From Streptomyces sp. CB00316 (GTDB lineage Bacteria > Actinomycetota > Actinomycetes > Streptomycetales > Streptomycetaceae), in contig NZ_LIXI01000005.1 in NCBI RefSeq assembly GCF_001905595.1, positions 434,001 to 498,000 on the forward strand: DNA of 64,000 bases, given 5' to 3'. The notes under the pieces were generated by a model. That model worked only from the letters and a program-made list of their open reading frames with translations, did not search any database and was not told the DNA's origin. A program made the position numbers and the translations under genes. Positions 26,550 through 33,665 of this stretch are shown here, one piece after another. How positions within the stretch are numbered: the first letter of the stretch is position 1; every line of letters starts with the position of its first letter.

Positions 26550-26702
26550 ATGCGCTTCGAGATCATGCGACTCGACGACATCGACGGTACCGCCGTGGAC
26601 AGCACCGTCGTGGACGCCGCCTCCGTCAACCGGATCGTGCAGCAGGCCGCAGCCATAGGCCAGCGCATCTACATCCGGCCGGCCGACAGCTCGGCTTCGT
26701 AA
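26550..26702 (+). CDS. Conserved 50-residue Streptomyces protein
   Basis: A small soluble protein reading MRFEIMRLDDIDG, then SVNRIVQQAAAIGQR and YIRPADSSAS. The ATG follows GAAGGGAAG with suitable spacing, the frame has no low-complexity bias, and a perfect 15-bp hairpin follows the TAA. I recall near-identical short proteins in other Streptomyces, annotated as hypothetical. Its charged start and helical middle suggest a small folded unit. No function is known. It is easily missed because it is below most length cut-offs. Confidence 0.75.
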   Translation: MRFEIMRLDDIDGTAVDSTVVDAASVNRIVQQAAAIGQRIYIRPADSSAS

Positions 26703-26766
26703 CGCTTCAAGGGTCGTGGGCTTCTGACATCTGACGCCTGATCACGCATTGCGCCGCTAAAGACGA

Positions 26767-26801
26767 AGCGCCCCCGCACGGAAGGACCGTGCGGGGGCGC
26801 T
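26767..26801. terminator. Bidirectional terminator between the 50-residue gene and marC-like gene
   Basis: agcgcccccgcacgg pairs perfectly with ccgtgcgggggcgct across a 5-base loop, between convergent genes. Confidence 0.9.
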
Positions 26802-26829
26802 GTGGTGTCCGGGGTGCGGGAGGGGCGCC

Positions 26830-27435
26830 TCAGGAGGTCTGGATGACCTGGGTGACGCCGTTGATGATCTGCTGTACGGCGATGGCCGAGAGCATCATTC
26901 CCGCGAGCCGGGTCACCAGGACCACCCCGCCGTCCTTGATGATGCGGATGATCACCAGCGAGTAGCGCATCGCCAGCCAGAGCACCACGTGCATGGCCGC
27001 GATCGCCGACCACACGGAGAGCTGGCCGCCGAAGCCGTCGGCGTGCTGCACGGCCAGGATGACCGAGACGATCGCGCCGGGACCGGCCAGCAGCGGCATG
27101 CCCAGCGGTACGAGCGCCACGTTGACGTCCTTGGTCTGCGTCGGCTCGTCCGTCTTTCCGGTCAGCAGGTCCAGCGCGATGAGCAGCAGCAGGAGGCCGC
27201 CCGCGATCATCAGGGCGGGCACGGAGACATGCAGGTAGTCGAGGATCTGCTGGCCGAGCAGACCGAAGACGGCGATCACACCGAAGGCGACCGCGACGGC
27301 CTGGAGCGCCATCCTGCGCTGCACCTTGGCAGGGCGGCCCGCGGTGAGGGCCAGGAAGATCGGGGTGATCCCGGGCGGATCCATAATCACGAAAAGGGTG
27401 AGAAAGAGGGATCCGAAGACAGCGACGTCGAACAC
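26830..27435 (-). CDS. MarC family (UPF0056) integral membrane protein
   Basis: A 201-residue inner-membrane protein with six predicted helices. The family signature at the N-terminus is LFVIMDPPGITPIFLALT, and PLGMPLLAGPGAIVSVILA marks the second half of this internally duplicated fold. Members were once linked to antibiotic resistance, but that role was not upheld. A small-molecule transport function is only guessed. The start is GTG (VFDVAV). The gene is monocistronic: the upstream neighbour is a MITE-like element and the downstream side ends at a strong terminator. Confidence 0.9.
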   Translation of the reverse strand: MFDVAVFGSLFLTLFVIMDPPGITPIFLALTAGRPAKVQRRMALQAVAVAFGVIAVFGLLGQQILDYLHVSVPALMIAGGLLLLLIALDLLTGKTDEPTQTKDVNVALVPLGMPLLAGPGAIVSVILAVQHADGFGGQLSVWSAIAAMHVVLWLAMRYSLVIIRIIKDGGVVLVTRLAGMMLSAIAVQQIINGVTQVIQTS

Positions 27436-27564
27436 GGTGAGCCTTGCGAGAGATGAGCGGGCGGTACGGGGGCGCGCGGGCCCGGTCGGCGGCCGTCGGC
27501 GTACGACGGCAGAAGAAAAGGGCGCGCGAGGAGTGGGACGTGACGCGGTGGAAGCGAGGGGGGT

Positions 27565-27733
27565 CTAGGGGGTGTCCGGCGGATCAGGACCGGATAGGCC
27601 GCGGCGTCTGGTGCGGTGCATCGCAAGGCGCCGGAACGTCCTCATCGCGGAGCGATTCGGGCGTTTCGGCAACGCCGCGAAGTGCCGTGCCAGGCGCCGC
27701 GGGCCCGGTCCTGATCCGCCGGACGCCCCCTAG
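27565..27733. mobile_element. MITE-like palindromic element with 29-bp terminal inverted repeats
   Basis: The left arm starts ctagggggtgtccgg at 27565-27593. The right arm at 27705-27733 is its inverse complement with one mismatch in 29. CTAG occurs at both outer ends, as expected of a duplicated target of IS630/mariner-type transposases. Inner bases are also partly palindromic, so the whole 169 bases could fold into one long hairpin. There is no coding capacity. Its right end supplies the TAG stop codon of the PHP gene. Confidence 0.65.
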
Positions 27734-28596
27734 CGGCGGCCGGCTCCACCGGCGCCCGGCACCGGGAAGGCTCCCGTGGCGCGCCGGGTGATCTCGCCGT
27801 AGATCTCGGGGTCGGTGGTGTACTCGCCGAGCCCGACGGTCTTTCGGCTGCCGTGGTAGTCGCTGGAGCCGGTGGGCAGGAGCCCCAGCTCCCGGGCGAG
27901 ACCGCGCAGCCGGGCCCGGGTGGGCTCGTCGTGGTCCATGTGGTCGACCTCGATGCCGTCCAGGCCCGCGGCGGCGAGCGCGGCGATCGTGGCCTCGGGG
28001 ACCGTCTCACCGCGCTTCGAGGCGGCCGGGTGGGCGAAGACGGTGACACCGCCCGCCGCCTTGACGAGCCGGACCGCCTCGAAGGGGTCGAACTCGTGCT
28101 TCGCGGCGAAGGCCCGGCCGCCGTTGCCCAGCCAGTCGGGCGTGAAGGCGTCGGAGACCGTGGGCACGACGCCCAGTTCGACGAGGGCGGCGGCGACGTG
28201 CGGGCGGCCGACCGAGCCGTCCCCGGCGATGCGGGCGACCTGCTCCCAGGTGATGGGGACGTCGAGGGCGCGGAGCTTGCGGACCATCTCCTGGGCGCGC
28301 GGGACCCGGTCGTCGCGGACGAGCTCGCGCTCGCGCTCCAGGTCGGGATCGGCGGGGTCGAAGAGGTACGCCAGCATGTGCATGCTCACACCGTCGACGC
28401 GGCAGGAGAGCTCGGCCCCGGTGACGAGGGTGAGCCCTTCGGGCAGCGCGTCGATGGCCTGCTTGTGGCCGCCGACGGTGTCGTGGTCGGTGAGCGCGAC
28501 GACGTCCAGGCCCGCGGCGGCGGCGTTGGCGACCAGCTCGGCGGGGGTGTCCGTACCGTCCGATGCGGTGGAGTGGGTGTGCAGGTCGATGCGCAC
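27730..28596 (-). CDS. PHP-domain phosphoesterase (RNase AM/nucleoside bisphosphatase-like)
   Basis: A 288-residue metal-dependent phosphoesterase of the PHP (polymerase and histidinol phosphatase) family. Metal-binding motifs are DLHTHSTASDG, ALTDHDTVGG, TGAELSC, VFAHPAAS and GSSDYHGS, the full set for an active trinuclear site. Relatives (YciV/TrpH) remove nucleotides or phosphate from 3',5'-bisphosphonucleotides and short RNA. GTG 28596 opens MRIDLH. The last codons run into a MITE-like element, which provides the TAG stop, so the C-terminal GAGGAGRR may not be the ancestral end. Confidence 0.9.
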   Translation of the reverse strand: MRIDLHTHSTASDGTDTPAELVANAAAAGLDVVALTDHDTVGGHKQAIDALPEGLTLVTGAELSCRVDGVSMHMLAYLFDPADPDLERERELVRDDRVPRAQEMVRKLRALDVPITWEQVARIAGDGSVGRPHVAAALVELGVVPTVSDAFTPDWLGNGGRAFAAKHEFDPFEAVRLVKAAGGVTVFAHPAASKRGETVPEATIAALAAAGLDGIEVDHMDHDEPTRARLRGLARELGLLPTGSSDYHGSRKTVGLGEYTTDPEIYGEITRRATGAFPVPGAGGAGRR

Positions 28597-28695
28597 GACG
28601 CGTGACTCCAGGGCTCGCGGGCGGACGGGGGACCGCTCAAGGATAACCGCCGCGCACCAGGCCCCCGGCCGGGATCGCCCCCGGTCCGGCGTGAT

Positions 28696-29373
28696 CTAGC
28701 GCTCGCTCGTCCCCTGCCGGGGCGGCGCCTCCGGGGCGGCGAGCAGGCGCGGAGTCAGGGCCCCGCAGGGAACGAGGTCCACCTCTCCCCCGGCGTCGCG
28801 CAGGTCGGTCAGCACCAGCTCGTCGTACATCAGCAGCCCCGACTGCTCGGGCCACAGAATCGCCCACAGCCACAGACCGCGCGCCTCGCCGGCGAAGACC
28901 GCCCTGTCCTCCGGAGCGTTGCGCACGTGCCAGAGCGGGGTGGGGCGGCCGGCCGCGTGGACCTTGGCGTCGGGGACGGAGTCCACATTCAGGTGGGGAC
29001 CGGGGTCGAGGCCGTCGATCCCCGCGTACCGGGCGCCGAGTCCGACACCGAGCTCCTCGGCGACGAGCAGCAGCTCGCCCATGCCGCCCAGCGGTCCGGG
29101 GCCCGAGCAGGCGACGACGGTCGCGCGGCCGCCGCTGCGGTCGTCACCCGCGCCGGCCACGCCGGTGAACAGCCAGCCCACGGGGAGTGGCCAGGGCATC
29201 CAGACGGGCACCTGCGAGCGGTGCACCACGACGCCGAGCGCCTCGACGCTCGGCGGAACGACCGGCTGCATCGGGTGCACCTGGCCGTGCACGGAGCACT
29301 GCCAGGCGTCGGCGAAAAGACCGGGCGCCCTGACCCGGCCACCGCACTTCGGGCAACTGGGTTCGCCCCTCAT
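28696..29373 (-). CDS. Zinc-ribbon-tipped conserved actinobacterial protein
   Basis: About 225 residues. The start MRGEPSCPKCGGRV carries a CxxC zinc-ribbon half, with a later Cys/His in WQCSVHG completing four possible ligands. The remainder has PVWMPWPLPVGWLF and a globular region ending LTDLRDAGGEVDLVPCG; I do not know a function. It is a conserved single-copy type in Streptomyces as I recall. ATG 29373 is used. A TTG three codons earlier is closer to the GGGAGG site and could be the real start. It is divergent from the decayed MFS gene and tandem with the PHP gene downstream. Confidence 0.75.
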   Translation of the reverse strand: MRGEPSCPKCGGRVRAPGLFADAWQCSVHGQVHPMQPVVPPSVEALGVVVHRSQVPVWMPWPLPVGWLFTGVAGAGDDRSGGRATVVACSGPGPLGGMGELLLVAEELGVGLGARYAGIDGLDPGPHLNVDSVPDAKVHAAGRPTPLWHVRNAPEDRAVFAGEARGLWLWAILWPEQSGLLMYDELVLTDLRDAGGEVDLVPCGALTPRLLAAPEAPPRQGTSER

Positions 29374-29480
29374 GGAGCCCAACGGTCCTCCCCGCCGGTC
29401 GCCGCGTCAAGGACGATCACCCGTCCGCAGCGTGGCTGCCGCCAGGGAGAAGCGAGAAGCAATAGATGTGGCAGGCATTT

Positions 29481-29495
29481 ATTAGTTCGTCTAAT
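29481..29495. promoter_or_regulatory. Palindromic operator-like site ATTAG-n5-CTAAT
   Basis: ATTAG and CTAAT flank TTCGT in a rare AT-rich stretch 12 bases before the first ATG of the decayed MFS gene. The form fits a TetR/MarR-type operator overlapping a promoter. Confidence 0.5.
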
Positions 29496-29506
29496 TTATT
29501 CTGTGT

Positions 29507-29984
29507 ATGACGCATCGACCTGGAGGAGAGAAGGAGTCAGGTCCCATGCCAGGACCCATGCCAGGACCCATGCCAGGAGAGGACCCGTTCGACGAAGGGG
29601 CCGCGGCCACCAGCGCCCTGCGCCGGCCGAAGGCCGTCCGGGCCACGGCGGGCGCCTCGGTGGTCGCCTTCATGGGGATCGGCCTGGTGGACCCGATCCC
29701 GCCGTCCATCGCCCCGGGCCTTGCCGCCACACCCACTCAGGCGTAAGCGCTGTTCACCTCGTACTTCCTGATCACCGCCGTCGCCATGCTCGTCACCGGC
29801 TTCGTCTCCAGCCGCATGGCGGCCGGCGGATCCTGCTCGCCGGCCTCGCGCTCGTCGCCGTCTTCCCCGCGCTCTCCGGCACCTCGTCCTCCGTCATACA
29901 ACTACGGCGCTGACCCACGAGGCCGAGGAGCTGGAGCCGGCGCACGCCCTGGAGGACAGCGTGGCGGTCTTCGCCGACCGGTGA
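29507..29984 (+). pseudogene. Decayed MFS transporter gene
   Basis: The first reading gives an MFS N-terminus: RPKAVRATAGASVVAFMGIG, LVDPIPPSIAPGLAATPTQA and then TAA at 29744-29746. The same frame continues as ALFTSYFLITAVAMLVTGF (helix 2), then shifts: the frame one base on resumes ILLAGLALVAVFPALSGTSS (helix 3) before a stop near 29913. A short reading, ELEPAHALEDSVAVFADR to 29984, may be the old C-terminus, so most of the 12-helix protein is deleted. The start region carries three 12-bp repeats (MPGP units) and a good AAGGAG site. The promoter and operator look intact while the coding part is broken by a nonsense codon, a frameshift and an internal loss. Confidence 0.8.
29543..29578 (+). 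repeat. Three 12-bp tandem repeats (cccatgccagga)
   Basis: Three perfect copies encode Pro-Met-Pro-Gly in the decayed MFS gene. Each copy carries an in-frame ATG. Confidence 0.9.
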
Positions 29985-29995
29985 GAGCAGGAGTT

Positions 29996-30580
29996 TCAGT
30001 CCAGCGGTACGGACGTGCGCAGCGGGTCGCGCAGGTCCGTACCGTGCGTGAGCCAGCGTTCCTGGAGCTCCTGCGCCCCGCGCACCCGCTTCCAGGCGGC
30101 CTCGTTGGGGGTCATCGGCAGCAGCGGCAGGAAGCGGACCGGGTCCATCGGCTCGTCCAGCTCCAGGTCCTCCACCAGGCCCCCGGACTCCGCCACCAGC
30201 ACCGAGGTGAACGGCGCGCCGGGCCACAGCGGATCGCCCAGGTCCAGCGAGGCACCCGGCGCCACGATGAGCCCCTCGACCTGCGGGGAGGCGGCCAGCA
30301 CGGCGAGGGGGCGCAGCACCTGGTCGGTGTCGGCGAGCCCCACCCGCACGGAGAGGACCAGCTCGGCACGCGGGCCCTTCACCGGGTCGGCGAGCGGCGA
30401 CGTGGGGTCGGCCATCGGCTGTCCGGACATGCCGAGCGTCGCGTATCGCACCACGTCGCCGTCGAGGAAGCGGAGCACCTCGATACGGTCCGTGCCGAGG
30501 AAGGTCACATCGGCGCGGGCGTCCGGTTCCCCGAGGGCCGAGCGGAGCCGGGCTTCGACCAGAGCGAGAATTTCTGCCAT
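29996..30580 (-). CDS. SUFU (suppressor of fused) domain protein
   Basis: A 194-residue soluble protein with the bacterial suppressor-of-fused-like fold. Landmarks are TFLGTDRIEVLRF, a long hydrophobic block ELVLSVRVGLADTDQVLRPL, FTSVLVAESGG and LPLLPMTPNEAAW, the last strongly typical of SUFU proteins. In bacteria the family is often found in toxin/immunity settings, but nothing of that kind is next to it here. The ATG has no ribosome site; TATGCT lies six bases ahead, so it is probably leaderless. It is convergent with the MFS remnant and divergent from corA. Confidence 0.85.
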   Translation of the reverse strand: MAEILALVEARLRSALGEPDARADVTFLGTDRIEVLRFLDGDVVRYATLGMSGQPMADPTSPLADPVKGPRAELVLSVRVGLADTDQVLRPLAVLAASPQVEGLIVAPGASLDLGDPLWPGAPFTSVLVAESGGLVEDLELDEPMDPVRFLPLLPMTPNEAAWKRVRGAQELQERWLTHGTDLRDPLRTSVPLD

Positions 30581-30586
30581 CCGGCG

Positions 30587-30592
30587 AGCATA
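30587..30592 (-). promoter_or_regulatory. -10 element TATGCT, leaderless start of SUFU gene
   Basis: On the minus strand TATGCT ends six bases before ATG 30580, with no ribosome site between them. Confidence 0.45.
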
Positions 30593-30613
30593 GAGTGCGC
30601 GTGGAGTGGGCAA

Positions 30614-31034
30614 AGTAAGGGATTCGGTCCGGGGCGGCTGATAGCCTGGCCGCCGGTCGGGACAGCGCGCAGAAGCGTCGCTCTCTCTGTCCCGACGACA
30701 CGTCGTCCCCCACGGGGGACCGGCCGGAGGAGGTGGGGACTGCTATGGATCCAAGTCGACCGTGCAGTACCGATCACCCTTCCGCGTACCGTCGTTCCCA
30801 TTGAGCTTCCCGCTGAACTGACGCCTCGTCGGCCATCGCCGATGGCCCCCTGACGGTCGTTCGCCCACGGAAGAGCACCAGGAATCCGCGGAAGAGTCTC
30901 CCGTTCTTTGCCTGTCTGTTGCGAACGCCGTCATCGCGCCCGCGCGGTGGAGCCCGCTTTGCGGACGTGAGCGCACGTCCCCATTCCGGGCTGTTCCACG
31001 CCCTCGCCGACGGCCCTCCGTGAAGGAGCCAGCC
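30614..31034 (+). promoter_or_regulatory. Long corA leader region
   Basis: A 421-base region between the SUFU start and the corA start. It holds a 19-codon leader ORF (30745-30804), a hairpin at ggccatcgccgatggcc just after it, and a further 200 bases or so of GC-rich sequence with smaller stems before the corA ribosome site. I see no convincing Mg2+ riboswitch consensus. The arrangement fits leader-peptide or Rho-dependent control of the transporter. Confidence 0.5.
30745..30804 (+). CDS. Putative 19-residue leader peptide upstream of corA
   Basis: MDPSRPCSTDHPSAYRRSH, stop TGA. The ATG lies behind a GGAGGAGGTGGGGA ribosome site, better than many genes here. The early Asp-Pro and later Pro-rich start recalls the MgtL leader, whose acidic/proline run makes ribosomes unstable in low Mg2+. 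The gene it precedes is a Mg2+ channel, so a sensing leader is plausible. It is short and could be chance; no experimental support is known to me. Confidence 0.45.
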   Translation: MDPSRPCSTDHPSAYRRSH

Positions 31035-32162
31035 ATGTCGATGATCCGTGACCTGCGCGCTGCCGTGCGCCCCTCCCTGCGTCCCTCCCTCCGTAAGAAC
31101 AGCGCCCCCCACAACGCGTACGACACCACCCGCGACCCGTCCGCCTCCAGCGCCGTCGTCGACTGCGCGGTCTACCGCGACGGCAGCCGCCTGGAGGGGT
31201 CCGCGACCCCGACGCCGCACGAGGCGATGCTTCAGGTGCGCGAGGAGGGCGGCTTCGCCTGGATCGGCCTGCACGAGCCGACGGAGGAGGAATTCGCGGG
31301 CATCGCCCGGGAGTTCGGGCTCCACCCGCTCGCCGTGGAGGACGCCGTCCACGCCCACCAACGGCCGAAGCTGGAGCGGTACGACGACACGCTGTTCACC
31401 GTCTTCAAGACGATCCATTACGTGGAGCACGCCGAGCTGACCGCGACCAGCGAGGTCGTGGAGACCGGCGAGGTGATGTGCTTCACCGGCCGGGACTTCG
31501 TCATCACCGTCCGGCACGGCGGGCAGGGTTCCCTGCGTGCCCTGCGCCACCGCCTCCAGGACGACCCCGAGCTGCTCGCCAAGGGCCCCTCCGCCGTCCT
31601 GCACGCCATCGCCGACCATGTGGTCGACGGGTACATCGCGGTGGCGGAGGCGGTGCAGGACGACATCGACGAGGTGGAGATCGATGTCTTCTCCACCCCG
31701 GCCAAGGGCGGCCGGCGCGGTTCGGACGCGGGGCGGATCTACCAGCTCAAGCGTGAGGTGCTGGAGTTCAAGCGGGCCGTCTCGCCCCTGCTGCGCCCGA
31801 TGCAGCTGCTCAGCGAGCGGCCGATGCGGCTGATCGACCCCGACATCCAGAAGTACTTCCGGGACGTCGCCGACCACCTCGCCCGGGTCCAGGAGGAGGT
31901 CATCGGCTTCGACGAGCTGCTGAACTCGATCCTCCAGGCCAATCTGGCGCAGGCGACCGTCACCCAGAACGAGGACATGCGCAAGATCACCTCCTGGGCG
32001 GCGATCATCGCCGTGCCCACGATGATCTGCGGGGTCTACGGCATGAACTTCGACTACATGCCTGAGCTGGAGTGGAAGTACGGCTATCCGCTGGTGCTCG
32101 GCCTCATCGGGGCGGTCTGTTTCTCCATCCACCGCATCCTGAAGCGCAACGGCTGGCTGTGA
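31035..32162 (+). CDS. corA: CorA-type magnesium/cobalt transporter
   Basis: A 375-residue CorA channel that brings Mg2+ (and Co2+) into the cell as a pentamer. The long cytosolic N-terminal funnel includes WIGLHEPTEEEF, HPLAVEDAVHAHQRPKLE and PVEERYDD-like acidic turns. The two C-terminal membrane helices carry the selectivity signature YGMNF and then YGYPLVLGLIGAVCFSIH. The ATG follows GAAGGAG by seven bases. A leader region with a putative peptide precedes it. The next gene is convergent only later, so corA is likely monocistronic. Assignment is firm. Confidence 0.93.
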   Translation: MSMIRDLRAAVRPSLRPSLRKNSAPHNAYDTTRDPSASSAVVDCAVYRDGSRLEGSATPTPHEAMLQVREEGGFAWIGLHEPTEEEFAGIAREFGLHPLAVEDAVHAHQRPKLERYDDTLFTVFKTIHYVEHAELTATSEVVETGEVMCFTGRDFVITVRHGGQGSLRALRHRLQDDPELLAKGPSAVLHAIADHVVDGYIAVAEAVQDDIDEVEIDVFSTPAKGGRRGSDAGRIYQLKREVLEFKRAVSPLLRPMQLLSERPMRLIDPDIQKYFRDVADHLARVQEEVIGFDELLNSILQANLAQATVTQNEDMRKITSWAAIIAVPTMICGVYGMNFDYMPELEWKYGYPLVLGLIGAVCFSIHRILKRNGWL

Positions 32163-32178
32163 GCCGCGGCGGCCGGTC

Positions 32179-32184
32179 TAAGCT
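32179..32184 (+). promoter_or_regulatory. -10 element TAAGCT, leaderless start
   Basis: TAAGCT ends seven bases before ATG 32192, without a ribosome site. Confidence 0.5.
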
Positions 32185-32191
32185 CCCGCCC

Positions 32192-32713
32192 ATGACTGAT
32201 GCTGCCGATGCCCTGCTGGAGAAGGCCCTCGTCGAGGAGGCCACGAAGAAGTCCGGCCTCATCTGGGTCAGGGCCGCCGGGCCCGCCCGCGCGGTGTGGC
32301 ACGTCTGGCACGAGGGCGCGGCCCACCTCGTCGGGGACGGCCCGGGCGAGCAGCCGCTGCCCGAGGGCCTGACCGGCGGCGGCCGCGCCGAGGTCACCGT
32401 ACGCAGCAAGGACAAGGGCGGCCGGCTCGTCGCCTGGACAGCGGGGGTACGGGTGCTGGCGCCGCACTCCGAGGAGTGGGAGGCGGCCGTCGCCGAGCTC
32501 AAGGGCAAACGGCTGAACGCGCCGGACGCCGAAGTGATGACGGAGCGCTGGGCGCGCGAGTGCGCGGTGGTGCGCCTGACGCCCGAGGCGGTCAGCACGG
32601 AGCTGCCGGACACCTCGCTGGCCGCCGCCCCGCTGCCGACCGCGGCGACCACGCGCCGGCCCGTACCGGCCGGGCTGCCCCGGCTGCTGCTGAAGCGGCG
32701 CCGGAAGGGCTGA
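32192..32713 (+). CDS. Conserved protein with FMN-binding split-barrel character
   Basis: A 173-residue soluble protein. The segment KKSGLIWVRAAGPARAVWHV, followed by a short-strand pattern AEVTVRSKDKGGRLVAW, looks like the split beta-barrel of PNPOx-type flavin or F420-binding proteins, but no diagnostic cofactor residues are obvious. The C-terminus is basic (LLLKRRRKG). It follows corA by 29 bases but has its own apparent leaderless promoter. Its stop lies inside the first of two 17-base direct repeats. Function uncertain. Confidence 0.65.
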   Translation: MTDAADALLEKALVEEATKKSGLIWVRAAGPARAVWHVWHEGAAHLVGDGPGEQPLPEGLTGGGRAEVTVRSKDKGGRLVAWTAGVRVLAPHSEEWEAAVAELKGKRLNAPDAEVMTERWARECAVVRLTPEAVSTELPDTSLAAAPLPTAATTRRPVPAGLPRLLLKRRRKG

Positions 32714-32727
32714 GGGGGCTCCGGAAG

Positions 32728-32747
32728 GGCTGAGGGGCCGCTCAGCC
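32728..32747. terminator. Terminator between convergent genes, overlapping a lipoprotein stop
   Basis: ggctgag/ctcagcc with a 6-base loop lies between the stop at 32713 and that of the lipoprotein. The direct repeat ccggaagggctgagggg occurs at 32701-32717 and 32721-32737. Confidence 0.6.
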
Positions 32748-33503
32748 GGAGGACTTGGGGAGCTTGCCGCCGTAGTCGACGGTGTCGTCGTCCTCCGGGG
32801 CCTCCAGCGGGACGGTGCGCCCCCAGTCGGCCAGGGTGACGGTGCCCCCGCCGCCGCCGCGGGCCACCCGTACCGGGTACGGCTTGCCCTCCAGCGAGAC
32901 GTCGAGCGCCCCGCCCTCGCCCTTGCCGCCCAGGAGCTGGATGGTGCGGTGTCCGGTGACGGTGTCCCGGGCCCCCTTGTTCAGGGTGCCGTGCAGCGTC
33001 AGCAGGCCGTCCAGGAGGACCTTCTTGTCTGTGAAGCCGCGCAGCTGGCGGTAGCTGGGGTCGTCCTCGGGGACCTTCACGTACTTGCCGCCGAGCTTCT
33101 CGGCGGCCTCCTGGTCGGAGCGGCCCGCCTTGCCGTCCTCCTCGTGCAGCCAGAAGTCGGCGTCGGCCTTGATGAAGAGCTCGTCCTCGATCCGCAGGAG
33201 CACGAAGCTGCGCTTCTTGGAGGAGACCGACCCCATGCCGCCCTTGTCGCTGAGCTTCATGTTCAGCATGTAGGTGCCGCCCTTGCTGACCAGGGTGCCC
33301 GCCAGCCGTACCCCGCCCGCGCTGTCGGCAGCCGCTCTGCTCTTCGTGTCGATCTGCTCGGCCGAGAGTTTCCCGATCCCGTTGGTCCCCTTGTCCGGGT
33401 CCTCGCCCGCGCAGGCGGTGAGGGCCGCGACGAGCCCGCCGCAGAGCACGACGGCGAGCGCGGTCCGGCGATGATTCCGGACGGCCGGGGCAAAAGACGT
33501 CAC
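32742..33503 (-). CDS. LppX/LprAFG-like lipoprotein
   Basis: A 253-residue secreted lipoprotein. The signal peptide has hydrophobic core TALAVVLCGGLVAAL and the lipobox LTAC, so the mature form is lipid-anchored. The mature part has the features of the LppX/LprAFG lipid-carrier family: an N-terminal helix KSRAAADSAGGVRLAGTL, alternating beta strands, and a conserved HRTIQLLGG region. Such proteins shuttle lipids across the cell wall in mycobacteria; in Streptomyces the role is unproven. The GTG start has AGAGG 11 bases upstream. It is convergent with the flavin-fold gene and divergent from the MgtE-like gene. Confidence 0.8.
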   Translation of the reverse strand: MTSFAPAVRNHRRTALAVVLCGGLVAALTACAGEDPDKGTNGIGKLSAEQIDTKSRAAADSAGGVRLAGTLVSKGGTYMLNMKLSDKGGMGSVSSKKRSFVLLRIEDELFIKADADFWLHEEDGKAGRSDQEAAEKLGGKYVKVPEDDPSYRQLRGFTDKKVLLDGLLTLHGTLNKGARDTVTGHRTIQLLGGKGEGGALDVSLEGKPYPVRVARGGGGGTVTLADWGRTVPLEAPEDDDTVDYGGKLPKSSG

Positions 33504-33665
33504 GGGCGTACTGCCTCTCAACTGCGATCGGGGGGCAGAGCGCAGCGTACCCGGGCTCCGGGCGCCGTCCGGCAGCCAGCCGTACGCACGGGTCCGCCGG
33601 GGCGCGCCACCACGGCAGGGGCTAGCCTGATCACGGAGTACGGCTGTTCGAGAAGGAGGCGGAGC

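Noticed and set aside
30721..30860. M-box (ykoK) Mg2+ riboswitch in the corA leader
   Set aside because: Only a short stretch (aggtggggactgctatgg) recalls the M-box 5' end; later conserved blocks are missing and the same bases serve as ribosome site and start of the leader ORF. A covariance-model search would be decisive.
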